A stretch of DNA of 64,000 bases from Trebonia sp963737285 (GCA_963737285.1 CAVTRT010000002.1:2108001-2172000); one strand, 5' to 3'; numbered from the stretch's first letter, positions 17,635-28,852 are shown. Program-made: numbers and translations. The notes: generated by a model not told the origin, from the sequence alone.

Positions 17635-18312
17635 TCAGTCGCCGCGCTCGAACCGGAAGCCGACACCCCGGACCGTGGTGATGTATCGGGGATGGTGGGC
17701 GTCGTCGCCAAGCTTGCGTCGCAGCCAGGAGATGTGCATGTCCAGCGTCTTGGTGGACGTCCACCACTTGGCGTCCCAGACCTCGCGCATGATCTGCTCG
17801 CGGGTGACGACCTTCCCGGCCTCCCGCAGCAGGACCCAGAGCAGGTCGAACTCCTTGGTGGTCAGGTCCAGCTCGGCTTCGCCATGCCAGGCACGGCGAG
17901 CCTCCGCGTCCACCCGCACACCGCGGACCGACCCAGGCGACGCCTCCACCGCGCCGCGGCGCAGCAGCGCCCGGACCCTGGCGAGAAGCTCGGCCAGCCG
18001 GAACGGCTTGGTGACGTAGTCGTCGGCTCCGGCGTCAAGGCCAACGACGGTATCCACCTCGTCGGCCCGCGCGGTGAGGATCAGCACGGGCGTGGCGTGC
18101 CCCTCGGCGCGGACCCGGCGGCAGACCTCAAGCCCGTCCAGCTCTGGCAGCCCAATGTCCAGCAGGATCAGGTCGATCCCGTCCGCCAGCGCGCGGCCCA
18201 GCGTCGCCGGCCCGTCCTCGGTTACCTCCACTTGGTAGCCCTCGCGGCGCAGCGCACGAGACAGCGGCTCGGAGATGGACGTGTCATCCTCGGCCAGGAG
18301 AACTCGGGTCAT
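17635..18312 (-). CDS. OmpR/PhoB-family response regulator
   Basis: The receiver domain has the acidic pocket in RVLLAEDDTSISEPLSRAL, the phosphorylated Asp in DLILLDIGLPELDGLE, the switch Thr in VLILTARADEVDTVVG and the Lys in YVTKPFRLAELLARV. The C-terminal winged helix reads LDLTTKEFDLLWVLLREAG with VVTREQIMREVWD and TLDMHISWLRRKLGDD. It starts at ATG 18312, as the extra upstream residues are not domain sequence. It is the cognate regulator of the kinase encoded directly downstream. No target sites were identified. Confidence 0.93.
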   Translation of the reverse strand: MTRVLLAEDDTSISEPLSRALRREGYQVEVTEDGPATLGRALADGIDLILLDIGLPELDGLEVCRRVRAEGHATPVLILTARADEVDTVVGLDAGADDYVTKPFRLAELLARVRALLRRGAVEASPGSVRGVRVDAEARRAWHGEAELDLTTKEFDLLWVLLREAGKVVTREQIMREVWDAKWWTSTKTLDMHISWLRRKLGDDAHHPRYITTVRGVGFRFERGD

Positions 18313-18451
18313 GGGGTCAATAGTAAAACGCCGGTAAAGCAATGCAACCCGTGATCCAAAGGCACAGGCGTGTCGCGGTAGCGGAACCGCCCTTTTCCGG
18401 TCAGTAATCCTCGTCCCGCTCAGGCTGCGCGACGCGCTGCTGTTCTTGCCC

Positions 18452-19264
18452 TCACCGCACGTGGATGACGTCCCCGGCGGCGATCTGGTAGGTGCCGCCG
18501 TTCGCCTCGACGAGGAGTTGCCCGTCCGGGTCTATCCCAGTGGCTACCCCGGAGATAACCTGGCCGCCCGGCAGTTCCACGCGGACGTCACGGCCCACCG
18601 TCGCGGAGAGCTTGTGGTACTGGGCAAGCAGGCCGATTCGCTGCGGCTCGGGATCCTGGGAAAGGGTCTTGTACCACTGCCCGAGGGACCGCAGTATCTC
18701 GATGAGCAGGACGTCCCGGGCGACAGGCACCCCCTCGGCCAGCAGCGAGGTCGGCTCCAGCCCGCCCGGCCCAAGCGGCAGTTCCTGCGACGTGGTCGAG
18801 ACGTTGACGCCGATGCCGACGACGACGGCATTCCCGGCTACCTCGGCGAGGATTCCGGCGACCTTCCGGCCCTCGATGAGCACGTCGTTCGGCCACTTGA
18901 GAGCCGCGTCGAGGCCGGTCAGCATGCGGATGGCGGTGGCGGTCGCGATTCCGGCGACCAGCGGCAGCCAGGGCCGCCGCGCGGGCGGGATCTTCTCAGG
19001 GCGAAGCAGCATGGAGAAGGTGAGCGCGGCACCCGGGGGACTCACCCAGGCCCGGCCCATGCGGCCCCGCCCGGCGGTCTGCTCCTCGGCCACGAGGACC
19101 GCGCCCTCGTAGAGCCCGCGCGACGCCCAGTCCAGCAGGTCGGCGTTCGTGGACCCGGTCTGCGGCACGACCTCGATCGCGGTCCATGGGCCGCCGAAGC
19201 TCGGGAGCTCCTCGGCCAGCCGGGCCGCGTCCAGCGGCTCGCGGTAGTTTTCAGGGCTATTCAT
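18452..19264 (-). CDS. birA: Biotin--[acetyl-CoA carboxylase] ligase
   Basis: It activates biotin with ATP and attaches it to the carrier Lys of carboxylases, here probably the alpha subunit of the acyl-CoA carboxylase whose beta and epsilon genes lie at 25.6 and 28.6 kb. The 270-residue protein has the catalytic domain only, without the N-terminal HTH of BirA repressors: TGSTNADLLDWASRGL, EEQTAGRGRMGRAWVSPPG (biotinyl-AMP loop), LKWPNDVLIEGRKVAGILAE and VVVGIGVNVS, then the SH3-like C-terminal domain. Co-directional with alaX at 19309, with 44 bases between the alaX stop and the birA start. Confidence 0.93.
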   Translation of the reverse strand: MNSPENYREPLDAARLAEELPSFGGPWTAIEVVPQTGSTNADLLDWASRGLYEGAVLVAEEQTAGRGRMGRAWVSPPGAALTFSMLLRPEKIPPARRPWLPLVAGIATATAIRMLTGLDAALKWPNDVLIEGRKVAGILAEVAGNAVVVGIGVNVSTTSQELPLGPGGLEPTSLLAEGVPVARDVLLIEILRSLGQWYKTLSQDPEPQRIGLLAQYHKLSATVGRDVRVELPGGQVISGVATGIDPDGQLLVEANGGTYQIAAGDVIHVR

Positions 19265-19308
19265 CGAGGCCTACCGGGCAGCGAACCAGCAACATGAGTG
19301 AATAACCC

Positions 19309-20031
19309 TCACAAGTCATCGATGGCGATCCTCAGGCGGCGGAAGCCCTTCCCCTTGTTCTCTACCTTAACCACGCGGATGCGGCCGACCTGAGCGGTGG
19401 AGGCCACGTGCGTGCCGCCGTCGGCCTGCTGGTCCAGGCCGACGATGTCCACGATCCGGACATCCTTGACGTCCTGAGGTACGAGGTTGGTCGCGGTGCG
19501 GATGATGTCAGGGATCTGGAACGCCTCGTCCCGTGGCAGCTCGCGGACGACGATCCGCCGGTCGGCGCGCAGCTCGGTGTTGCAGGCGTTCTCGACGGCT
19601 TCCTTGAACCCAGCCTGAACAGTTTCCAGGTTGAAGTCCATGCGGGCGGTCAGCAGCTCCATGTTGCCGCCGGTCACCAGCGCGCCGAAGTCCCGGAAGA
19701 CGACTCCGCACAGCACGTGCAGGCCGGAATGAGTGCGCATGAGAGCGGTGCGCCGCGGGTCCTCCACCGCGCCGCGCACGATGGCGCCGACCTGCGGGAG
19801 AGGGTCGCCCTCGGCCGGGATCAGGTAGACGTCATCGCCCTTGCGCGCGTCGACGATCCGGGTCTGCACGCCGCCCCACAGCAGCACGCCGTGGTCCGGC
19901 GGCTGGCCGCCGCCTCCCGGGTAGAAGGCGGACTGGTCCAAGACGATCCCCTCGGGGGTGGACTCAAGGACAGTAGCGTCCCATTCCCGCAGCGTCTGGT
20001 CATCAAGCTCAAGCCGGTGTGTCTTGCTCAC
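19309..20031 (-). CDS. Alanyl-tRNA editing protein AlaX-type (trans-editing hydrolase)
   Basis: 240 residues resembling the editing domain of AlaRS, which hydrolyses Ser- or Gly-tRNA(Ala). Seen: the N-terminal beta-barrel with VLDQSAFYPGGGGQPPDHG, and the metal-site segment MRTHSGLHVLCGVVF, where the first His of the usual HxxxH is present (HSGLH), with MDFNLETVQAG downstream. The C-terminal GLDQQADGGTHVASTAQVG carries the second metal motif (GGTH with the Cys of the usual CGGTH replaced by Asp-Gly). Starts at GTG/ATG 20031 and is 21 bases downstream of the MFS stop. An alternative name is threonyl/alanyl-tRNA editing-domain protein. Confidence 0.85.
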   Translation of the reverse strand: MSKTHRLELDDQTLREWDATVLESTPEGIVLDQSAFYPGGGGQPPDHGVLLWGGVQTRIVDARKGDDVYLIPAEGDPLPQVGAIVRGAVEDPRRTALMRTHSGLHVLCGVVFRDFGALVTGGNMELLTARMDFNLETVQAGFKEAVENACNTELRADRRIVVRELPRDEAFQIPDIIRTATNLVPQDVKDVRIVDIVGLDQQADGGTHVASTAQVGRIRVVKVENKGKGFRRLRIAIDDL

Positions 20032-20052
20032 CCCTGGCAGCCTACTCGCGCG

Positions 20053-21516
20053 CTAGTCACTGCGGGAGCTGACGTGGACTGCGGCGAGGATGGCTCCGAT
20101 CATGGCAAGCGCGGCGAGGGCAATCGATGACGCCTCGTAGGCGTGGGCACTGGCCAGCGCGCTGGCGTGCAGGTGGCCGGCCAGGTTGAGGTAGAGCGTG
20201 CCGAAGATGGCGACGCCACCGACGATGCCCAGCTGGTTGACCGTCACGATGACGCCACTGGCGTCGGCGGCGATCGCCACCGGAACGCGAGACAGGACGC
20301 GGGTCATCAGCGGGCCGAACCCGGCCGCCATGCCGGCGCCGGAGATGGCCGCGAGGATGTAGATGGCGATGCCGCCCGTCCCCCCGTCGCCCAGCAGCAG
20401 CCCCAGCGCGAGCAGGGCGCCGCCGTTGAGGACGAACCCGCCAACGATCAGCAGGTGGTGGTAAGCGCCGGGGACGCGATGCCAGTTCAGGCCGACCAGG
20501 GCGAAGGCAAGGGCGGCGGGGACGAAGGTAAGCCCGGAGCGCAGCGGGGAGTCGCCCAGTCCGTCCTGCAGGTGCAAGGTGAACACGAACAGCCAGCCGC
20601 CGAAGATCGCCATCAGGGCGAACAGCCCGCTAATCCCGGCCGCGATGCCCGGCGCGGCGAGCAGCTCCCGTGGCAGGATCGGCTGGCCGCCCCGCGCGTG
20701 GACGAGCCGCTCGACCGGACCGAGGGCCGCGGCGAGCACGACGGCGAGGGCGAGCAGCGCCCAGCCCCAGGCGGGCCAGCCGAGCGACTGCCCGAGGACC
20801 AGTGGCAGCACGAACGCGAGCACCGCAGGCGTCAGGGTGAGCAGGCCGGGCAGGTCGAGCCGTCGCCGCGGGCGGTCTTGGTCAGCGGCCGGCAGCATCC
20901 GGCCAAAGGCCAGCAGCGCGATACCCACCGGGACGTTGACCAGGAAGATTGGCCGCCACGTGGTGCCGAACAGGTCGGCGCTGACGAGAAGCCCGCCGAT
21001 CACTTGGCCAAGGACCGCACCGCCGGAAAGCACCGCGGCGTACATGCTCATGGCCCGTGCCCGCGGGCCGGGGGCGGTGAAAGTTCGCTGGATCAGGCTG
21101 AGCACCTGCGGGATCATCACGGCCGCGCCGACGCCCTGGACGAAGCGCAGTGCCACCAGGACGCCCGCCGACGGAGCGAGGCCGCAGCCGAGTGAGGCCA
21201 GCGTGAACAGCGCCGCCCCAGCGAGGAACGCCCTCCGGTGGCCGGCGATGTCACCGAGGCGGGCACCGGTGACGAGCAGCACCGCGTACGCGAGCGTGTA
21301 CCCGGCGACGATGAGCTGCAGCAGCGCGCCGGAAGCGTGCAGGCTGACCGCCATCGACGGCACAGCGACGTTGACGATGGAGTTGTCGATGACGGCCATC
21401 AGCTGTCCGGTCAAGACGATGGCGAGAACGACGGGTGGCCGGACAGTCCGGGCCTGGCTGTCCCCCGCCGTCCGCCGGGGTCCCGTTAGCGTGAGCCGCT
21501 CGGTGAGTTCTGTCAT
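20053..21516 (-). CDS. MFS drug:H+ antiporter, DHA2 (EmrB/QacA) family
   Basis: 487 residues with about 14 membrane helices. Family signatures: VLTGQLMAVIDNSIVNVAVP (motif D1, with the membrane Asp), ARLGDIAGHRRAFLAGAAL (motif A) and motif C-like GGAVLGQVIGGLLVSADL. It exports lipophilic cations or antibiotics using the proton gradient. It diverges from the XRE regulator at 21600 across 83 bp that hold two TGGTAxxTACCA-type palindromes, so repression by that regulator is a reasonable inference. The start ATG at 21516 is used. Confidence 0.9.
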   Translation of the reverse strand: MTELTERLTLTGPRRTAGDSQARTVRPPVVLAIVLTGQLMAVIDNSIVNVAVPSMAVSLHASGALLQLIVAGYTLAYAVLLVTGARLGDIAGHRRAFLAGAALFTLASLGCGLAPSAGVLVALRFVQGVGAAVMIPQVLSLIQRTFTAPGPRARAMSMYAAVLSGGAVLGQVIGGLLVSADLFGTTWRPIFLVNVPVGIALLAFGRMLPAADQDRPRRRLDLPGLLTLTPAVLAFVLPLVLGQSLGWPAWGWALLALAVVLAAALGPVERLVHARGGQPILPRELLAAPGIAAGISGLFALMAIFGGWLFVFTLHLQDGLGDSPLRSGLTFVPAALAFALVGLNWHRVPGAYHHLLIVGGFVLNGGALLALGLLLGDGGTGGIAIYILAAISGAGMAAGFGPLMTRVLSRVPVAIAADASGVIVTVNQLGIVGGVAIFGTLYLNLAGHLHASALASAHAYEASSIALAALAMIGAILAAVHVSSRSD

Positions 21517-21543
21517 GCCTTAAGCCTGCCTGGCTTGTTATAC

Positions 21544-21580
21544 TGGTACCAAGAGCCTAGTTATCCTGGTATTGATACCA
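21544..21580. promoter_or_regulatory. Paired palindromes in the divergent MFS/XRE promoter region
   Basis: TGGTACCA at 21544-21551 and TGGTATTGATACCA at 21567-21580 share TGGTA/TACCA half-sites. They lie between divergent starts at 21516 and 21600, the expected place for operators of the XRE regulator. No binding data. Confidence 0.6.
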
Positions 21581-21599
21581 CCAGGAAGCCAGCACCACG

Positions 21600-22568
21600 G
21601 TGAAGGGAACCGAGCCGGTGACGACAACGACAGTGAGCGGGGCAGTGCGCGGCCAGGCAAGCAGTAGGGCAATCGCGCGCCGCACCGAGCTTGCCGCGTT
21701 CCTGCGCACCCGCCGGGAGCGGATCAGTCCGCAGGACGTGGGCCTGCCGCCGGGCTTGCGGCGCCGCACCGCCGGGCTGCGCCGCGAGGAGGTCGCCCAG
21801 CTCGCCGGGGTAGGGGTCACCTGGTACACGTGGCTGGAGCAGGGCCGCCCGATCAACGTAAGCTCCCAGGTGCTTGACGCGATCGCCCGGACGCTGCGGC
21901 TGGACCCGGTCGAGCGAGCGCACCTGTTCCGGCTAGCCGACGTGCCGGGAGCCGACCAGCTGGCGACGTGCGTCGAGTGCCCGCTGCCGGCTGAGGTCCA
22001 GGACGTCCTCGACGCGTTCACCGCCGTTCCCGCGTCCGTGCTCAACGAGCGCTTCGACGTCCTGGCCTGGAACGAGATGTACGCCCGGCTCTTCCCGCAG
22101 GTCGTCGCGGCCCCGGCCGCCGATCGCAACTCGCTGCTGGCCGCCCTGACCGTCCCAGCGTGCTGCAACATGCTCGGCGCCCCCGAGGTGATGTGCGAGG
22201 TGATGATCGGCCACCTGCGGGCCAACTACGGCCGGCACGTCGGCGACCCCGCCTGGACGCACTTCATCCGCCGGCTTGAGGCGGCCAGCCCGGCGTTCGC
22301 CAAGGCATGGGCCGGGCACGACGTGGCGGCACCCGCGAGCTACATCAAGGACTTCCGCCACCCCGGCGTGGGCCTGATCCACGCCGTCTCGACCAGCTTC
22401 GCGGTCAGCGCCGTCCCGGGCGCCCGCATGGTCGTCTACACCCCCTCGGACACCGAGAGCCAGATCGCGCTAGAGCGGCTGGCCGCCGGCGAGGGCGCCG
22501 ATGCCCACTTCCCCTGCTGGCCTGCCCACGATTCCGAACGGGCCGTGGTAGCCGCGGCGAGAGCCTAA
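21600..22568 (+). CDS. XRE-family regulator with MmyB-like ligand-binding domain
   Basis: The N-terminal helix-turn-helix (about residues 28-95) reads LAAFLRTRRERISPQDVG, LRREEVAQLAGVGVTWYTWL and ISSQVLDAIARTLRLD-like VSSQVLDAIARTLRLD. It is followed by the MmyB-like PAS-related domain with FDVLAWNEMYARLFPQV, HVGDPAWTHFIRRLEAASP, and the end FRHPGVGLIHAVSTSFAV with YTPSDTESQIALERL. Such proteins often repress a neighbouring transporter or short-chain dehydrogenase; here the divergent MFS pump is the likely target. GTG 21600 or GTG 21618 could start it. Fatty-acid-like ligands are known for one family member, but the ligand here is unknown. Confidence 0.9.
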   Translation: MKGTEPVTTTTVSGAVRGQASSRAIARRTELAAFLRTRRERISPQDVGLPPGLRRRTAGLRREEVAQLAGVGVTWYTWLEQGRPINVSSQVLDAIARTLRLDPVERAHLFRLADVPGADQLATCVECPLPAEVQDVLDAFTAVPASVLNERFDVLAWNEMYARLFPQVVAAPAADRNSLLAALTVPACCNMLGAPEVMCEVMIGHLRANYGRHVGDPAWTHFIRRLEAASPAFAKAWAGHDVAAPASYIKDFRHPGVGLIHAVSTSFAVSAVPGARMVVYTPSDTESQIALERLAAGEGADAHFPCWPAHDSERAVVAAARA

Positions 22569-22768
22569 CCCAGGTCCAGGTGCTTCCGGCTCCGCAGGCG
22601 ATCGGATGCCGTGGACGAAGCCTAATGCTTGCGAGTGTCCTGAATCGCTAGTTCCTCAGCAGCGATGGTATCGGCGCTGCGGTCGGCAAATGTATGCGGT
22701 GCGCCTGCGCTGTCGCGTGAGCAGCAGCGATGGCGCATCGCGTACAAATGCGGGCGGTGGCCGGAGGG

Positions 22769-25582
22769 TCAGCCGGTGTTCTGCAAGCCGGCGCTGATGC
22801 CGTTGACCGTGAGGTGCAGCAGGCGCTCTAGCGACTCGCGGTCTTCGGCGGGCGTTTCGGCGCGCAGTGCCGTCAGGGCGCGCAACTGCAGGTAGGACAG
22901 GGCGTCCACGTAAGGGTCACGCAGCGTGATGGCCCGGGACAGCACGCGCCGGCCGGCCAGCGGCCGGTCGTGCCCGGTGACGCTGAGGACCAGGCGCCTG
23001 GTCAGGTCGTACTCGGTGAGCACCTCGTCGGCGAGGTCGTCCCGGCTGCCTAGAGCCAGGTAACGCGTGGCGATGGCTCGGTCGGTCTTTGCCAGGCTCA
23101 TCTCGGCGTTGTCGAGCAGCGAGGTGAACAGCGGCCATTCGGCGTACGCACGGCGCAGCTCGGCGAGCCCGTCGCCAGGCTCCTCGGCCGATGCCGCGGC
23201 GGCCGCCAGCCCGCTGCCCAGGCCATACCAGCCCGGTAGGTTGAGGCGGGTCTGCGACCAGGCGAACACCCAGGGGATCGCGCGCAAGTCCTCCAGCCCG
23301 AGGGGGCCGCCGCCATGGCCGCGGCGGGCGGGGCGGGAGCCGATCCGCAGGCCCCCGATCTCATCCAGCGGGCTGACGGTGGCGAACCATTCGGCGAATC
23401 CGTCCGCCTCGACCAGGGAGCGGAACGCCGCCTTAGCCGCCACGTCGATCCGCTCGGCCAGCGCGCGGAAGGTGGCCGCCGCCACGCCGTTGCTGGCACC
23501 CACCGAGGGCGAGGAGGACAGCAGCACCGCCGAGGTGACCTGCTCCAGGTGGCGCAGGCCGATCGCCGGCCGGCCGTACCGGGCGAAGATGACCTCGCCC
23601 TGCTCGGTGACCTTGAGCCTGCCGTCGACAGATCCGGGTGCCTGGGCAAGCACCGCGCGACCGGCCGGGCCGCCACCCCGGCCGAGGGCACCACCCCGGC
23701 CATGAAACAAGGTGACCTTGACGTCGTGGTCCGCCGCCCACTGTGCCATCGCCGCCTGTGCCTCAAACAGGCGGAGTGTCGCACTCGCCGGTCCCAGCTC
23801 CTTCGCCGAGTCGGAGTACCCCAGCATGACCTCCAGCTGCCGTCCGCTGGCGGCGAGCCGCCGCTGCACGTCGGGGATGTCCAGCATCCCGGTCAGCACC
23901 TGCGGCGCGCGGGCCAGGTCATCGCCGCTCTCGAACAGCGGGATGACGTCAAGGGCAAGCGAGTCCGCCACGCCGTCGGGCAGGGCGTAGGCGGCTAGCT
24001 CGTAGACAGCCGCGATGTCCTGCGCGGACGTCGTGAACGACACGATGTACCGGCGACAGGCTTCGGTACCGTAGCGGCGCTGGATCCAGGCCATGACCCG
24101 GATCGTCTCCAGCACCTCGGTGGTCATCGGTGACAGTTCGGCGGCAGGGGCGTCGGGCGATGCGGCGGTCTCGGCGGCCAGCTCGGCCAGTTCGGCCAGG
24201 GCACGGGCGTGCACTCGCGAGTGCTGCCTGACCTCAAGCCCGGCCAGGTGGAAACCGAACGTTTCGGCCTGCCAGATCAGGTTCTGCAAATCCCCGTTCG
24301 CCTGCCTGGGCGCACCGCCTGCCGCCAGCGCCGACTGGACCAGCCGCAGGTCGGCGAGGAACTCCGCCGGATCACCGTAGGCGAGGTCCAGGTTCCTGGT
24401 GCGGGTGGCGGCGAGCCGCTCGACGGCGAAGAGCAGGTAGATGCGGTACGGCTCGCGCGGGGAGCGGGCCCGAAGCTCGCGCATCAGCTCTGGGTGCGCG
24501 TTAGCGGCCTCCTGCAGCGCCCGGCGCAAGGTGGCCGGGGGCGGCGTGGACACGTCGGACACTGTCAGCGCCCGGCCGATCCGGGTGCAGGCCGCCTCCA
24601 GGGCGCGCAGCGCGTGCTCGGCCTGGATCGTCGCGGCCTCGCGGGTGATCGCGGCGGTCACGTTCGGGTTACCGTCGCGGTCAGCCCCGACCCAGCTGCC
24701 GAACCGCAGGAACGCGGGAACGGTCGACTGCGATGCTCCGCTCATCGGTCCGGCGAGCACATGGTCAAGCGTCCGGTAGACGGCCGGCACGAGGCGGAAG
24801 ATCGTCTCGTCGAATGCGGTCATCACGGTGCGAACCTCATCGAGCGGGGTCATTCCCGCGACCCGCAGCTGCGCCGTCCGCCACAGCAGGTCCACCTCCT
24901 CGCGCAGCGCCCGCCGTTCCTCGGCGAGCTGCACGGCCCCGGGCCGCGTGTCATCAAGCGCGGTCAGCATCGCGGCGACCCGGCGCAGCGACTCCACGAC
25001 CGCGCGACGGCGGGCCTCGGTGGGGTGCGCGGTGAACACGTTGTGGACGCGCAGCCCCGCCAGTTGCGTGGCGACCTGATCGGCTCCCTGCTCGGCGGTG
25101 ATCCGCGCCACAGCGTCGGCCAGCGACTCCCGGCGTGGCACGTCACCAGAGCCGCGCTCGCGCAGGGTCCGGACCCGCTGCTGCTCCTCAGCCAGGTTGA
25201 CCAGGTGGAAGTAGATCGTGAAGGCCCGCGCCACCTGCTCGGCCCGCGCGTGGGACCAGGACCCGACCATGGCGACAATGTCGTCGTCGCCCCGCAATCC
25301 GTCGGCCTGCACTCGCCGCGCGGCGATCACCGCGTGCCGCAGCCGCTCAACGTCCTGCAAAAGCGTGGGGTCGTCCTCGCTGATGATCTCGCCCAAGATC
25401 TCCCCCAGCAGCCGAACGTCCCGGCGCATCGGCTCGGGAAGCTCAGCGGAGTCACGCTCTCTGCTACCGCTCGCCTCCGGGCTATACGCGGCCTCTTCCT
25501 TCGCTCCGCTTCCTCGTTCCTCAGTCGCTCCACGCAGTCCATCGGCCACCGTCCTTCGACTCCCTTCACTCTCAACGCTCAT
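22769..25582 (-). CDS. ppc: Phosphoenolpyruvate carboxylase
   Basis: It carboxylates phosphoenolpyruvate with bicarbonate to oxaloacetate, replenishing the TCA cycle. 937 residues from the chosen start MSVESEGSRR, a usual family length. Key motifs: VFTAHPTEARRRAVVESLRR with the first catalytic His, GSWVGADRDGNPNVTA, VMLGYSDSAKELGPA, LFHGRGGALGRGGGPAGRAV (catalytic His and the glycine loop) and GLRIGSRPARRG, ending at ISAGLQNTG, where the C-terminal QNTG is invariant. It runs divergently from the acyl-CoA carboxylase beta gene, with 70 bp between. The N-terminal ~60 residues are acidic and Ser-rich and may not all be translated. Confidence 0.95.
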   Translation of the reverse strand: MSVESEGSRRTVADGLRGATEERGSGAKEEAAYSPEASGSRERDSAELPEPMRRDVRLLGEILGEIISEDDPTLLQDVERLRHAVIAARRVQADGLRGDDDIVAMVGSWSHARAEQVARAFTIYFHLVNLAEEQQRVRTLRERGSGDVPRRESLADAVARITAEQGADQVATQLAGLRVHNVFTAHPTEARRRAVVESLRRVAAMLTALDDTRPGAVQLAEERRALREEVDLLWRTAQLRVAGMTPLDEVRTVMTAFDETIFRLVPAVYRTLDHVLAGPMSGASQSTVPAFLRFGSWVGADRDGNPNVTAAITREAATIQAEHALRALEAACTRIGRALTVSDVSTPPPATLRRALQEAANAHPELMRELRARSPREPYRIYLLFAVERLAATRTRNLDLAYGDPAEFLADLRLVQSALAAGGAPRQANGDLQNLIWQAETFGFHLAGLEVRQHSRVHARALAELAELAAETAASPDAPAAELSPMTTEVLETIRVMAWIQRRYGTEACRRYIVSFTTSAQDIAAVYELAAYALPDGVADSLALDVIPLFESGDDLARAPQVLTGMLDIPDVQRRLAASGRQLEVMLGYSDSAKELGPASATLRLFEAQAAMAQWAADHDVKVTLFHGRGGALGRGGGPAGRAVLAQAPGSVDGRLKVTEQGEVIFARYGRPAIGLRHLEQVTSAVLLSSSPSVGASNGVAAATFRALAERIDVAAKAAFRSLVEADGFAEWFATVSPLDEIGGLRIGSRPARRGHGGGPLGLEDLRAIPWVFAWSQTRLNLPGWYGLGSGLAAAAASAEEPGDGLAELRRAYAEWPLFTSLLDNAEMSLAKTDRAIATRYLALGSRDDLADEVLTEYDLTRRLVLSVTGHDRPLAGRRVLSRAITLRDPYVDALSYLQLRALTALRAETPAEDRESLERLLHLTVNGISAGLQNTG

Positions 25583-25651
25583 GGTGCTCACGTAAGACAA
25601 GGTAACCCTCCAGGGCAAAGCCCAATCGTCTGCCAGTTACTCTTTTGCGCT

Positions 25652-27274
<1,623 letters not shown>

Positions 27275-27651
27275 CACTATTGGTGGGCCACTGCTATCGA
27301 ACCTGCGCACGCCTTGTGCCGCTGGCGGCAATCAGCGGCTTACTAGACCATGCTTGTAGGCGTTTATTCTCTCAATCGCGCGTTCGCATCTGTTCGGCCA
27401 TTAATGCCAAATGCTGGAGCCTATGGGCGCCATTCCCTGAACTGCGCAGATGCGCTCGCCTTCCCGCCCGGCCCCGAACCGCCGCCTCCGGCGAGTGCCA
27501 GAGGGGACACATCAGGTCAGCACGGACAGTAGCCGCCTGCCACCCAAGGGCGGCACTTGCCCCTACCTAGCGTTATGGAGCACAGATTTCCGCCGACAGA
27601 CCGGCCGTAGTGGCGCGCGCACCTGCCCGTCTGCCCTAGAGTCATAAGACG
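27275..27651. other. 377-bp region between the carboxylase beta subunit and the NYN gene
   Basis: No gene or remnant that I can recognise. Base composition is locally less GC-rich near 27340-27420. CATAAG at about 27643, just before the ATG at 27652, could be part of a promoter for the NYN gene, which lacks an obvious ribosome-binding site and may be leaderless. Confidence 0.35.
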
Positions 27652-28632
27652 ATGAGCGAATTCGCCGCCCCGATGCCCGTCCTCGCCAGATACGCGGTCA
27701 TGGTCGATGTCGGGTATATCTACGCGGCCGCAGGCGAGTTGCTCTTCGGCACGAGCTCGCGGCGCGACTTCCGGGTCGACGCGGTTGGCCTGATCTCGTC
27801 GATCACCAAGCACGCGGACGAACTCTTCCGCGGTGAGCTACTTCGGGTGTACTGGTACGACGCCGCGCGGGACCGGGTGCCGACCATCGACCAGCGCGTG
27901 GTGGCGCAGATGGCCTGGGTCAAGCTGCGCCTGGGCAATCTGAACGCACGCGGCCAGCAAAAGGGCGTGGACGCCAACATACGCGCCGACATGGAGGCCC
28001 TAGCCCGGCACCGCGCGATCACTGACGCCGTGCTGATCGCCGGGGACGAGGACATGGTGCCGGCTGTGGAGGCCGCGCAGGCCTACGGCGTCCGGGTGCA
28101 CCTGTGGGGCATCGAGCCGCCCTACGGCACCAACCAGGCCGAGCGTCTGGTGTGGGAGTCCGACACGGTGGACGTGCTCGACGCCCCGTTCCTGCGCCCG
28201 TACTTCACCAGGAACCCGGTTCCCGAGCAGGCCCGCCCGGACATCCAGGCCGCCACTGCCCCCACCCCGGCCCAACTCTTCGGCGAGCGGCAAAGAGTGA
28301 CGACAACCGCCCCGATCCCGGTGGTGCGGGGCACGCACGTGTCCAACACCGGGCCGATGCCCAAGCTCGGCCCGGACCGGCGCCACGTCGAGGAGGCGGG
28401 CGAGCACGTCGCGCACAAGTGGATCCTCACCCGCGGCCAGGACAACATCCGCGACCTGCTGCCCGGACCGATCCTGCCGCCGGTGATCGACAAGGAGCTC
28501 CTCGTCGAGGCAGAGAAAGAGCTGGGCCAGTCGCTGCGCCCCTATCAGGAGGCCAGAGAATGGCTGCGGGACGCCTTCTGGGCTCGCGTCCACCGCGAGT
28601 TCGGCATCGGCGTTGGAAGGTCCCGTGGCTGA
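27652..28632 (+). CDS. NYN-domain (PIN-like) putative ribonuclease
   Basis: 326 residues. The first ~190 form a NYN domain: the initial Asp in RYAVMVDVGYIYAAAG, a second acidic site KGVDANIRADMEALARH, and LIAGDEDMVPAVEAAQAYGV with the third Asp group followed by VHLWGIEPP. These acidic residues match the metal-dependent nuclease pocket of NYN/PIN enzymes. The C-terminal region (about 230-326) is a Pro-rich linker and a helical segment, with LRPYQEAREWLRDAFWARVH, and may bind a partner or RNA. The stop overlaps the start of the epsilon subunit gene (28625), so these two are coupled. The substrate RNA is not known. Confidence 0.8.
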   Translation: MSEFAAPMPVLARYAVMVDVGYIYAAAGELLFGTSSRRDFRVDAVGLISSITKHADELFRGELLRVYWYDAARDRVPTIDQRVVAQMAWVKLRLGNLNARGQQKGVDANIRADMEALARHRAITDAVLIAGDEDMVPAVEAAQAYGVRVHLWGIEPPYGTNQAERLVWESDTVDVLDAPFLRPYFTRNPVPEQARPDIQAATAPTPAQLFGERQRVTTTAPIPVVRGTHVSNTGPMPKLGPDRRHVEEAGEHVAHKWILTRGQDNIRDLLPGPILPPVIDKELLVEAEKELGQSLRPYQEAREWLRDAFWARVHREFGIGVGRSRG

Positions 28633-28852
28633 TAGCACCACCACTCCTTACCTGCAGGTAGTCCGAGGCGACGCGACTGCTGAGGAGATCGCCGCTCTTG
28701 TCGCCACCCTGCAAGCGGTCGCCGTGGCGAGCGTGGGTGTCGCGGTGGGAGATAGGCCACGGCCCGTTCGGGGATGGAATGACAGGTCCCGGCTGCTGCG
28801 GTCCCCCGTTCACCCAAGCCCAGGCGGCTGGCGCCGCTCAGCCCTGCCATAG
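28625..28852 (+). CDS. Acyl-CoA carboxylase epsilon subunit
   Basis: A 75-residue protein that has the actinobacterial AccE pattern: YLQVVRGDATAEEIAALVAT near the N-terminus, then a variable linker and the terminal WNDRSRLLRSPVHPSPGGWR followed by RSALP. It binds the beta hexamer and stimulates the carboxylase. I choose GTG 28625 with the Shine-Dalgarno GGAAGG ending 4 bases earlier; GTG 28613 is also in frame. It overlaps the NYN stop. The usual neighbour, the beta subunit, is 1.35 kb upstream with the NYN gene inserted between. Short length explains why it is easily missed. Confidence 0.82.
   Translation: MADSTTTPYLQVVRGDATAEEIAALVATLQAVAVASVGVAVGDRPRPVRGWNDRSRLLRSPVHPSPGGWRRSALP

Noticed and set aside
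24209..25651. Long N-terminal extension of the acyl-CoA carboxylase beta subunit
   Set aside because: The open frame continues upstream only as the antisense of ppc; the family start and ATG are at 25652.
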